From Oscillospiraceae bacterium (GTDB taxonomy: Bacteria > Bacillota > Clostridia > UBA1381), in NCBI GenBank assembly GCA_015068545.1, contig SVKH01000092.1, positions 1 to 6,125 of the forward strand: 6,125 bases of DNA, given 5' to 3'. Below the pieces are notes generated by a model, which was not told the origin of the DNA, did not search any database, and saw nothing but the letters and a program-made list of their open reading frames with translations. The number at the start of each line of letters is the position of its first letter. The stretch's first letter is position 1. Below are positions 1 through 5,845 of the stretch, in pieces. The position numbers were made by a program, and so were the translations under genes.

Positions 1-679
1 AAAAAACAGCTTCTCCCAATGGTAAGCTAAGTGTCCCTGAAGGTATCTTAAAATATGCAAATAGTGGCTTAGTAAGCTCCGAAACTACCACCTTTGGCCT
101 GATTCTGCGCCATGCGTCCACAGTGGCTAATGGTATCTCTCTTCCTACGTTTCCTATCCTGTCCGAAATATAGCACTTGTTTTCTATTATGTATACTCCG
201 CCATCAAAGCTGTGACTTTCAAGCCTTGTGTACACCTTTCCACCCTTGTGCATTCTATCGATAAAAACTCCGCCGGTAATCTCACCGTAAGGATTAATTT
301 CGGTAGGAATAAACAAGTCCGGAGTAACGCAAGTAATCTCAATCTTACCGTCCTTTACATAAGGCTTTAGTACCACTCCGCCAAGAGCACAGGCTGTTTC
401 GGTTATTTCCCTTATTTTCGGGATAATCCTGTCATATTGGCAGGATAAAAACTCTGCTCTTTTGCTTCCGGTTATTTCGGATTTAAATTCAAGAGTTACA
501 AGCCTTGCCACCTCTCCCGAGATCACAGCCGGAAGAGAAAGCCTGCCGGAATTTTTATATATCCTTGCAAAAAGCTCGGTCATATCCTGCTGTCTCTTTG
601 GCGCTGCGTTCTGAACACCCAAGCCCTCCAAGGATTCTCGGGTACCGATAAACTCCTTCACCTTTTTCAAAACATTCAT
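1..679 (-). CDS. Phage portal protein, N-terminal part (A118/SPP1 gp6-like)
   Basis: The portal is the dodecameric ring at one capsid vertex through which DNA is pumped and to which the tail attaches. Only the first 226 codons are here; the frame is open to the left edge, and family members are usually about 450 to 500 residues. The ATG at 679 gives MNVLKKVKEFIGT and follows the terminase stop directly (TAGATG), with AAGGAGG at 698 to 692 some 12 bases upstream. An ATG at 689 lies nearer the ribosome binding site but opens a different, short frame. Recognition rests on the segment near residues 87 to 102, TACALGGVVLKPYV, on the following ITGGVFIDR stretch, and on LSLPLGEAVF near the cut end, which match my memory of A118-type portals. 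The position right after the terminase genes agrees. SPP1-like versus A118-like membership is less certain. Confidence 0.86.
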   Translation of the reverse strand, partial: MNVLKKVKEFIGTRESLEGLGVQNAAPKRQQDMTELFARIYKNSGRLSLPAVISGEVARLVTLEFKSEITGSKRAEFLSCQYDRIIPKIREITETACALGGVVLKPYVKDGKIEITCVTPDLFIPTEINPYGEITGGVFIDRMHKGGKVYTRLESHSFDGGVYIIENKCYISDRIGNVGREIPLATVDAWRRIRPKVVVSELTKPLFAYFKIPSGTLSLPLGEAVF

Positions 680-1843
680 CTATCGCCATAACCTCCTTAA
701 AATTGTATAACAAAAATATCGCATATCATCCATTGCGTGGTCATTTATCTTCAAGGGCTTGTCAAAATTTGCGTCTGTATCCCATGAATAAGCCCCAAAT
801 TCATGGATAATGCTTCTGCAGCTTCGGTGAACCTTAATCCTGCCGGAGGATAAATATCCGGATGTAGTCCTGATACCGTCCAGTACATCATTTTTTGCCT
901 TCCTTACGGAAAACTTTCCATGCCTTCTGATGGTTTCAATAAAGCTTGCGCAAGACGGATCTAGTACTACCGAAACTATATTTTTGTCTCCTGCCAGTTT
1001 TTCAAGCTCTGCATAGTACTCCTCATCGGTTTTAAGGCTATTAGATTCTCTCCCATCGTGATAGTATTCTGCCACTCGGTATGCCTCATTTTCTTTTACG
1101 CACCATAGTCCCATGCTACACGGATTTAAAGTACCGTAGTCAACGGAAATGTAATAATCACCGCCATCCACTTCCTCATCAAACACATTATTTTCGGAAA
1201 ACATAGGATACACAAGTCCCTCTGCCATAACCCATTTTCCTAAAATAAATCGGTCAAAGAACACTGTCCCTTCATATTCTTTTTCCAAGTTTTTTACAAA
1301 ATCCTCCGGCAGATTCGGGTTATCATATATGGTATAGTGCTGTCTGAAAACATCTGCATCGCTTTCCAAAAATTTTAGCAGCCAGTGATTAGGTCCGGCA
1401 GGGTTGCAGGTGCCGTCAAAGCAGGAGTTTGGCTTATCCAGTCGTGATTTCAGCATTTCAAAAACCTGCTTATTCCAAGTTGTAATCTCATCACCGTAGC
1501 AGTATTCTATTCCTGCTCCCTGAAGCTTGGATACTGCTGTTTCTCTGTCTGCCCCTAATATATGACATTTTTTCCCAAACAGCATTACTGTGGAATCGCC
1601 CCTTACTCTTCCAACATTCTCCTCACCCCATATTGCACGCATAGGCTCTAAAATGTTACGGCAAAGAGTCCCTTTTGTGTTACCAATAAGTACTATCAGT
1701 CCTTGTCCTTTGCAAGCCCTTATCCTCCTTGGTATCAGAAAATAATCCAGATACGTTTTTCCGCTCCTGGTTGCCCCTTCTTTTATATTCCATCGGCGGT
1801 TTGCCTTTTTCCAAAACTCCCTTTGCTTACTGGTTAAAATCAG
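680..1843 (-). CDS. terL: Phage terminase large subunit, non-standard start codon
   Basis: This is the packaging motor: an ATPase that drives DNA into the procapsid, joined to a nuclease that cuts concatemers. Counting from CTG at 1843 (387 residues), I see Walker A GATRSGKT at 23 to 30, Walker B with catalytic acid YCYGDE ending at E119, and the coupling motif GTCNP at 144 to 148. The RNase H-like nuclease acids are D235 (ISVDYG), D295 (VVLDPS) and D372/D373 (HAMDDMRY). The first ATG in frame, at 1642, would remove Walker A, so the gene must start upstream. The frame is closed by TGA at 1849 to 1847, and only CTG (1843) or ATT (1840) follow the ribosome binding site GGAGG at 1854 to 1850. 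CTG gives an N-terminus (M)ILTSKQREFW like remembered homologues. A base-call error is the main alternative. The product assignment is secure; the start is not. Confidence 0.93.
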   Translation of the reverse strand: MILTSKQREFWKKANRRWNIKEGATRSGKTYLDYFLIPRRIRACKGQGLIVLIGNTKGTLCRNILEPMRAIWGEENVGRVRGDSTVMLFGKKCHILGADRETAVSKLQGAGIEYCYGDEITTWNKQVFEMLKSRLDKPNSCFDGTCNPAGPNHWLLKFLESDADVFRQHYTIYDNPNLPEDFVKNLEKEYEGTVFFDRFILGKWVMAEGLVYPMFSENNVFDEEVDGGDYYISVDYGTLNPCSMGLWCVKENEAYRVAEYYHDGRESNSLKTDEEYYAELEKLAGDKNIVSVVLDPSCASFIETIRRHGKFSVRKAKNDVLDGIRTTSGYLSSGRIKVHRSCRSIIHEFGAYSWDTDANFDKPLKINDHAMDDMRYFCYTILRRLWR

Positions 1844-2286
1844 AACTCACCTCCATCCTCCTCAGCGTCCTTGTCTAGCCGAGAAAGAATCTCATCCACT
1901 TTAGATCCATCCGGCTCTTTTGCATCGCTCCATTTTTCCGGACAACTATTTTTTAGCCACATAGAACAAGCAGAAATATCAGGAGGCACCAGTTTTGTAA
2001 CGGCAGTCAGCTCCTCGTCTCCGTTAGCTTTTTTCACCTGCCGAACCTCTGTTGTCTCAAATCCCAGTGCCTTTTTCAAAATTGCTTCCTCTACTTTAGC
2101 GTCAATCACCTGCTTTGAGGAATACACTCTTTCACGGATTTTGGGATATTTTCCTATCCACTTTGCCATAGTACGGCAGGTTACCCCTATTTTTTGTGAA
2201 ATTTCTTTCACTCCCAAACCGTCTCTTGCCCAACTGGATAAAAGTGCCTGACCTTCATCTCCCAACCAGAACTCAACTGTGTTCAC
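1840..2286 (-). CDS. terS: Phage terminase small subunit
   Basis: The small subunit binds phage DNA and hands it to the large subunit to start packaging. I place the start at GTG 2286 (148 residues), 8 bases after the GGAGG at 2299 to 2295. The frame runs open to an ATG at 2349, but that ATG lacks a comparable site and would lengthen the overlap with the preceding gene. Residues about 26 to 46 (VKEISQKIGVTCRTMAKWIG) form a helix-turn-helix as in DNA-binding small terminases. The C-terminal part holds PPDISACSMWLKNSCPEKW, a segment typical of this family because many members share an LKNR-P-W-like pattern. The tail is acidic. It overlaps the upstream cysteine gene by 14 bases, and its TGA stop touches the start of the large subunit, so translation is probably coupled. 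The assignment rests on the fold and the place beside the large terminase. Confidence 0.88.
   Translation of the reverse strand: MNTVEFWLGDEGQALLSSWARDGLGVKEISQKIGVTCRTMAKWIGKYPKIRERVYSSKQVIDAKVEEAILKKALGFETTEVRQVKKANGDEELTAVTKLVPPDISACSMWLKNSCPEKWSDAKEPDGSKVDEILSRLDKDAEEDGGEF
1847..1854 (-). promoter_or_regulatory. Ribosome binding site for the large terminase
   Basis: GGAGGTGA, a near-perfect anti-Shine-Dalgarno match, lies inside the last codons of the small-subunit gene. From GGAGG it is 6 bases to CTG at 1843 and 9 bases to ATT at 1840, both workable spacings. Its strength supports initiation here although no ATG, GTG or TTG in the large-subunit frame is present. A GTG overlapping it (1850) opens a frame that stops after seven codons. 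Confidence 0.7.
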
Positions 2287-2446
2287 AGCTCTCACCTCCT
2301 CTTCTTTTTGCAATTTCATACTCAATGCCGGGGTGAGAGCAAATGTCACAGGGTTCCCTCACATACTGAAAGTCCATGTCCTTTACAAGATATCCGGCAG
2401 TGCGGTAGTTCTCCGCACATCTTTTACAAAGTGTTCTTTTTTCCAT
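2273..2446 (-). CDS. Small four-cysteine phage protein, probably zinc-binding
   Basis: A 57-residue protein starting at ATG 2446, preceded by a textbook GGAGGTGA five bases upstream. The frame is open to an ATG at 2509, but that start has no ribosome binding site. CKRC at residues 7 to 10 and CDIC at 33 to 36 form two CxxC pairs about 22 residues apart, a likely zinc knuckle; a fifth cysteine is at 54. The sequence resembles short hypothetical proteins often found just before terminase genes in Firmicutes phages, but I know no proven function. It is the first gene of the late operon visible here. Its last codons carry the ribosome binding site of the small terminase, and its TGA lies within that gene. 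A role in binding nucleic acid or protein in packaging is a guess. Confidence 0.8.
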   Translation of the reverse strand: MEKRTLCKRCAENYRTAGYLVKDMDFQYVREPCDICSHPGIEYEIAKRRGGESCEHS

Positions 2447-2533
2447 CTTTTCACCTCCAACAAAAAAACGACCTTGCCCCATATTCTGCTTAATAATACG
2501 GAGCAACATCGCATTCAGGCAGCAATGTACTTT

Positions 2534-2542
2534 TTTATAGCA
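2534..2542 (-). promoter_or_regulatory. Candidate extended -10 promoter for the late operon
   Basis: TGCTATAAA on the leftward strand is an extended -10 element lying about 90 bases before the first late gene and downstream of the terminator at 2613 to 2584. No good -35 box is found about 17 bases upstream, where the sequence is AAAGTAAG-like. It could be an activator-dependent late promoter or a chance match in AT-rich DNA. Confidence 0.35.
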
Positions 2543-2559
2543 GTGTATTCTGTGTCTTA

Positions 2560-2586
2560 CTTTACTCTAAAATTTTATGGGTAAAG
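2560..2586. repeat. 27-base imperfect palindrome (possible operator)
   Basis: CTTTAC and GTAAAG at the ends and TAAAATTTTA in the centre make an almost complete palindrome with one bulged base and one G-T pair. It sits between the leftward terminator and the candidate late promoter, 20 to 45 bases upstream of the TATAAA. The place suits a binding site for a dimeric regulator, but the arms are AT-rich and chance cannot be excluded. Confidence 0.4.
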
Positions 2587-2613
2587 AAAAAACACACCGG
2601 AGCTTGGTGCGTT
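2584..2613 (-). terminator. Rho-independent terminator (leftward) upstream of the late genes
   Basis: On the leftward strand AACGCACC pairs with GGTGTGTT (eight pairs, one of them G-U) around a seven-base loop, followed by TTTTTT CTTT. This is a good intrinsic terminator. No gene ends just upstream of it: the only leftward element before it is the promoter-like site near 2640. It may end a short leader RNA, or may be left over from a deleted phage gene. The hairpin exists on the other strand too, but its T run there is weaker. Confidence 0.68.
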
Positions 2614-2635
2614 TCGCAATTTTTGACAATACCAT

Positions 2636-2667
2636 ATTATCACATTAAATCGGGACATATAGGACAA
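2636..2667 (-). promoter_or_regulatory. Candidate phage promoter with two TGTCC repeats
   Basis: On the leftward strand TGTGATAAT (2644 to 2636) is an extended -10-like element. Upstream, TTGTCC (2667 to 2662) and ATGTCC (2658 to 2653) are direct repeats nine bases apart, next to an A-rich tract. Spacing from TTGTCC to GATAAT is 20 bases, too long for a normal -35, so the repeats may bind an activator or repressor instead. Position upstream of the late operon fits phage late control; this is inference. Confidence 0.38.
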
Positions 2668-2745
2668 CTTTCATTTTTTTCGATTTTATTTTTTTGTTTG
2701 GTAAATATTGGTGCATCCCTTCTATAAATCTAGTGTCGATTTTTC

Positions 2746-2774
2746 TTGAAATTTGCTGAAAAATATGATATAAT
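2746..2774 (+). promoter_or_regulatory. Sigma-A-type promoter of the E2-like gene
   Basis: TTGAAA (2746 to 2751), a 17-base spacer and TATAAT (2769 to 2774), with TG at the extended -10 position (2766 to 2767). This is close to consensus. Transcription should start near 2780 to 2782, only four to six bases before the ATG at 2786. Confidence 0.82.
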
Positions 2775-2785
2775 AGTTATATATT

Positions 2786-3661
2786 ATGGGAAGGTTCGGT
2801 GTTAATATGATAACTAAAGAAGGCAGAAGAATACGAAGCAGCATCCCAATGGATGCCATGACTCCCTTTATTATGCCAACTCGTTCGGGAGCTACAAACT
2901 CTTTTTATGCATCGGCAGACATTACAAAATGTGAAGAATTTTTGCGTCAAAAAAGACAAGAAGGTATGGTTGGTCTTGGTATGATGCACGTTTTTATTGC
3001 GGCTTACGCAAGGGTAATTTCTCAGTATCCGGGGATTAACCGATACATCCGCGGTCAAAGACTATATGCAAGAAACGGCATACAAGTATGCCTTACTGTA
3101 AAAAAGGAGCTTAAACTAAACGCACCGGAATCGGTGGTAAAATTTCACATAAACCCCACAGATACTCTACCCGAAATATATGACAACATCAACCGTTTAG
3201 TTTCCGAAAACAAGCAGGAGGGTGACCGCAACAGTATGGATACAGCGGCACGAATACTGGTAAGCCTTCCGGGTATAGCCCTAAGGGGAACGGTAAGCTT
3301 TTTAAAGCTGATTGACTACTTTGGTCTGCTTCCAAACGCAATTATAAACCTCAGTCCCTTCCATGGATCAATGTTTATAAGCAATCTCGGTTCCTTGGGT
3401 ATGCCTCCTATATATCACCATCTGTACAATTTCGGCAATCTACCTATGTTTATAACAATGGGAGCTAAACATACCAAATATACCATAAACCGCGACGGAG
3501 GCACAGATAAGCACCGCATGATAGATTTCACTCTTGTCTGTGACGAAAGAATATGCGATGGACACTACTACTCCTGTGCGTTCAAGCTTTTGAAAAAGCT
3601 AATTGAAAATCCGGAAAAGCTTTTTTCTCCACCGGAATCGGTAGTAGATGATATAAGGTAA
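2786..3661 (+). CDS. Free-standing E2-like acyltransferase-fold protein (2-oxo acid dehydrogenase E2 / CAT fold)
   Basis: A 291-residue protein resembling the catalytic domain of dihydrolipoamide acyltransferases, which share the chloramphenicol acetyltransferase fold. There is no lipoyl or subunit-binding domain, and no E1 or E3 gene is nearby, so it is unlikely to be a working E2 of a dehydrogenase complex. FISNLGSLG at 197 to 205 and DERICDG at 253 to 259 match conserved E2 blocks. The usual active-site motif is HxxxDG; here the histidine position is glutamate (E254), while D258 and G259 remain. I recall the same replacement in other Firmicutes members, which would suggest a non-catalytic or changed role. 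The ATG at 2786 gives MGRFG, as in remembered homologues, but has no upstream ribosome binding site. ATG 2807 is an alternative, with weak GGAAGG or GGTG sites before it. The gene ends before a shared terminator. Confidence 0.82.
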   Translation: MGRFGVNMITKEGRRIRSSIPMDAMTPFIMPTRSGATNSFYASADITKCEEFLRQKRQEGMVGLGMMHVFIAAYARVISQYPGINRYIRGQRLYARNGIQVCLTVKKELKLNAPESVVKFHINPTDTLPEIYDNINRLVSENKQEGDRNSMDTAARILVSLPGIALRGTVSFLKLIDYFGLLPNAIINLSPFHGSMFISNLGSLGMPPIYHHLYNFGNLPMFITMGAKHTKYTINRDGGTDKHRMIDFTLVCDERICDGHYYSCAFKLLKKLIENPEKLFSPPESVVDDIR

Positions 3662-3766
3662 GAATCAGGGCAAATACGGTTTTATACAGAACAAAGCTAC
3701 CTAAAACTTGAACTGGTATTTTATCAACATTTTGATTTCGTAGGAAAAGCAAACTTCTATAAAACA

Positions 3767-3812
3767 AAAAAATTGACCTCTCGTTCTATTACGAACAGGA
3801 GGTCAATTTTTT
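3767..3812. terminator. Bidirectional rho-independent terminator between convergent genes
   Basis: AAAAAATTGACCTC and GAGGTCAATTTTTT form a perfect 14-pair stem around an 18-base loop that itself contains GTTC/GAAC. The A run and T run flank the GC-richer part, so it works in both directions. It would end the rightward E2-like transcript and the leftward HAD/esterase transcript, whose last stop codon is nine bases away. The 105 bases from 3662 to 3766 hold nothing I recognise. Confidence 0.93.
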
Positions 3813-3820
3813 GTATCTTC

Positions 3821-4831
3821 CTATATTCTCTCTTTAATAATCTTTGTAAGTCTTTCCCCTATTTGAGCTATACCGTAAATATTAGGATGAACATAATCTG
3901 CCGATATCAGCGACATATCGCCCAATAGGTCCTTTCCGTTTATATAGGTAACGTTAGGGTAAGCCAGTTCCGTCACAATTTCTGCGATTTTTCTTCTCCA
4001 TTTTTCCGAATCGCCTGTATTTTCGTAATCGTCCATATTATAGAATGGTGAAATCACAAATATAGGTTTTTGAGGATTTCTTCCTGCTACCTGCACAAGA
4101 GTATTAGTCACTCTTTCGGTAATTTTTCCCTCATCCCATCCAAGGGCATTTATCCCCAGTTCCAATGTGGCAATATCCCAGTTTCCTTTTTCTCCCTCGG
4201 ATGCCACATAATCTACCATTTCAGGCTCCATCAGGCAACTTCCTGCCATGCCAAGATTTCGGCAGTCCATTTTCAGATTGTGTGCAACCTGCGACACCCA
4301 AAAATGTGAGTTGTCTATTCCGTTAGATCCATGAGTTATAGATGATCCATATGCCAGATATGTCTTTTTGGGTAACATATCCTTAGTAGCCGGCTTAATA
4401 TCCCCTATAATATCTTCTATTTCATAATATCCTTTGTCGAATATCACACGGATAACGTATGGTGAAAAAGGCATATCAAATTCTTCGGAAATCTGCTTTA
4501 GTATATGCGGACGGTCAGACTGCTTTATAATAAAATCGGTATACTCCTCGCCAACATTTTTATTGACCTCGTGGTCTTCCCATCCACCCTGAATACTGCC
4601 TCTATATACATGGAAACTGCCTTCCGTACCCACCGAGCGCATACGCAATGTTACGCTGTCATCAAGCATCACAAAACGTAGCTCAACTCCGGTACAATTG
4701 GTGCACATATTTTTGCCTTGCTCTCCGTCCATATTATCGTACACATTTTTCGGAACTCGGAGCCACTTCATCACGCCGTTTTCCTCTATTATTTCACCTA
4801 CATTAAATACTTCCAGATTTTTGTATATCAT
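3821..4831 (-). CDS. Two-domain SGNH/GDSL-family esterase
   Basis: A 336-residue cytoplasmic-type hydrolase without a signal peptide. Residues about 1 to 150 look like the beta-rich N-terminal domain seen before the catalytic domain in SsfX3-like esterases. Residues about 155 to 336 form the SGNH domain. Block I is YGSSITHG, with the nucleophile S164 (GSS in place of GDS). Block II glycine is in NLGMAGS (194 to 197), block III is ELGIN with G226 and N228, and block V is DYVHPN with D312 and H315. All catalytic parts are therefore present. Such enzymes remove acyl groups, often acetyl, from sugars or small molecules; the substrate here is unknown. ATG 4831 follows AGGAGG with a seven-base gap. 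It lies 42 bases after the HAD gene and is probably cotranscribed with it, which hints at a shared carbohydrate substrate. Confidence 0.9.
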   Translation of the reverse strand: MIYKNLEVFNVGEIIEENGVMKWLRVPKNVYDNMDGEQGKNMCTNCTGVELRFVMLDDSVTLRMRSVGTEGSFHVYRGSIQGGWEDHEVNKNVGEEYTDFIIKQSDRPHILKQISEEFDMPFSPYVIRVIFDKGYYEIEDIIGDIKPATKDMLPKKTYLAYGSSITHGSNGIDNSHFWVSQVAHNLKMDCRNLGMAGSCLMEPEMVDYVASEGEKGNWDIATLELGINALGWDEGKITERVTNTLVQVAGRNPQKPIFVISPFYNMDDYENTGDSEKWRRKIAEIVTELAYPNVTYINGKDLLGDMSLISADYVHPNIYGIAQIGERLTKIIKERI

Positions 4832-4873
4832 GGTTTTTCCTCCTATGGGTGTGTTGCACTTAGTTTACTTTTA

Positions 4874-5800
4874 TTAAAGTATAATATCAAGCATCTCCAT
4901 AAGGTTATTTATCTTGTAATCACACATATCGCCAACGCCTGCCTGCTCAATATTTCCGCCGGAAATACCCACACAGGAGAATCCTGCAAGCTTAATAGAT
5001 ACAACACCTGCCGATGAATCTTCTATACCTATCACCTTGTTTCTTCTCTCAAAAGGTATGCCAAGTCCAACTCTTGCAGTTTCTGCATAAAGCCAAGGAT
5101 GTGGCTTTGGTGCAAGCTCTCCCAAAGTACCTGTCTGACCTTTTCTCAGGGCATATCCTGCTGTTATAATGCTGTCGTAAAAATCTACCGGATCGCCCAT
5201 ATCAAGCTGTTTAAATGCAGAAATAATTTCCGGCATAGCCTTTTCGTAAAGACCGCTGGTAACCAGACCTATCTTAATGCCTTCCTTCTTTACTGTCAGC
5301 AAAAATTCCTTCAGATTTGGCGCAGGGGTAAATGCATCCTGCTTTCCTCTTCCCTTCAAAATCTCGTCCATTTCGTAGTTTACTATATCAAAATAGTACT
5401 GTCTTGCAAGCTCCAAGCTTGCACCTTTTGCGTACTTATCTATCATGTATTGCAAATGCTCAGAAACAGAATGTCCGGAGATAAAAGGCTCATCCTCAGC
5501 TTCCTTTTTAAAGTTTGCATCACCCAAAAGTCTTGCTGTGGTTTGCTCTATAACCCACATCCAGAATGATTCACTATGTACGCTTGTTCCGTCCAAGTCC
5601 ATCAAAATTGCCTCTGCTTTAGGTTCAAACACGGTTTCGTGCATAGGGTAGATTGCAGGATATCCCATACCACTTTTTACATAGCAAAGCTTTTTATCGT
5701 CAAACTCAACTATATCAATTTTTTTATCATCCGGTGTAAGTATGCGTCTTACTCCGTCTTTACCCTTTTCAAAAAAGTCACTTTTTTCAATCTCAATCAT
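4874..5800 (-). CDS. HAD-superfamily hydrolase (phosphoglucomutase/phosphatase-like) with N-terminal extension
   Basis: A 308-residue HAD protein; enzymes of the beta-phosphoglucomutase-like branch are usually about 210 to 230 residues. The extra length is an N-terminal segment of about 60 residues that I do not recognise, with charged stretches and GMGYPAIYP near 45 to 52. Motif I is LMDLDGT with nucleophile D68 and acid/base D70, motif II is LVTSG (T181/S182), motif III lysine is in PKPHPW (K232), and motif IV is GIEDSSAG (E260, D261). A helical cap lies between motifs I and II. The complete catalytic set argues for an active phosphatase or phosphomutase, probably acting on a sugar phosphate. 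ATG 5800 follows GGAGGAG at a good distance. It leads the apparent operon with the SGNH esterase and has its own promoter at 5874 to 5846. Confidence 0.9.
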   Translation of the reverse strand: MIEIEKSDFFEKGKDGVRRILTPDDKKIDIVEFDDKKLCYVKSGMGYPAIYPMHETVFEPKAEAILMDLDGTSVHSESFWMWVIEQTTARLLGDANFKKEAEDEPFISGHSVSEHLQYMIDKYAKGASLELARQYYFDIVNYEMDEILKGRGKQDAFTPAPNLKEFLLTVKKEGIKIGLVTSGLYEKAMPEIISAFKQLDMGDPVDFYDSIITAGYALRKGQTGTLGELAPKPHPWLYAETARVGLGIPFERRNKVIGIEDSSAGVVSIKLAGFSCVGISGGNIEQAGVGDMCDYKINNLMEMLDIIL

Positions 5801-5845
5801 GTTTTTCTCCTCCGTTTTTGTCGTATTTCTGACATATCTTCTAAT

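Larger units (their letters stand above)
1..2670. mobile_element. Prophage late-gene segment (packaging/head), incomplete
   Basis: Four leftward phage genes in the usual head-operon order (small cysteine protein, terminase small subunit, terminase large subunit, portal) mark this as integrated phage DNA. The left end continues outside the window. The right end is approximate: I placed it just beyond the candidate late promoter and TGTCC repeats, because the next gene at 2786 looks bacterial. No integrase, repressor, replication or lysis gene and no attachment site is visible. In an intact prophage the terminase genes normally lie in the middle, so direct contact with a bacterial gene suggests deletion of the early region or a rearranged element. 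The frames read are open, so the late genes are not obviously decayed. Confidence 0.8.
2447..2785. other. 339-base gene-free boundary region between phage and host genes
   Basis: No convincing gene is seen on either strand. Reading from right to left it holds the rightward promoter of the E2-like gene, a T-rich stretch, two TGTCC repeats with a leftward -10-like element, a leftward terminator, an AT-rich 27-base palindrome and a second leftward -10-like element. A leftward peptide stretch from 2509 (MLLRIIKQNMGQG) runs into the cysteine gene in frame but has no ribosome binding site. I see no attachment-site core, tRNA end or transposon end, though the phage/host junction should lie somewhere here. 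Confidence 0.6.

Noticed and set aside
1871..2251. Rightward open frame of 126 codons opposite the small terminase
   Set aside because: It lies wholly antisense to a recognisable helix-turn-helix protein, has no ribosome binding site of note, and its composition (rich in S, F, C) is typical of a shadow frame.
2287..2349. Longer start (ATG 2349) for the terminase small subunit
   Set aside because: It would overlap the cysteine gene by 77 bases and lacks a good ribosome binding site; GTG 2286 has GGAGG eight bases upstream.
2447..2509. Longer start (ATG 2509) for the small cysteine protein
   Set aside because: No ribosome binding site there, whereas ATG 2446 has a perfect GGAGGTGA and gives the expected short protein.
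2623..2651. Rightward promoter from the perfect TTGACA at 2623 to 2628
   Set aside because: No acceptable -10 box lies 16 to 18 bases downstream, and a much better promoter sits at 2746 to 2774.
2447..2785. Phage attachment site or tRNA at the phage/host boundary
   Set aside because: No tRNA-like cloverleaf and no identifiable core; only one prophage end is in the window, so the direct repeat needed to define it cannot be seen.
2777..3058. Leftward open frame of 93 codons under the start of the E2-like gene
   Set aside because: Shadow of the rightward coding frame, with no family resemblance and no supporting ribosome binding site.
5099..5569. Rightward open frame of 156 codons opposite the HAD gene
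   Set aside because: Antisense to a complete HAD domain with all four motifs; cysteine-, leucine- and serine-rich translation without known motifs.
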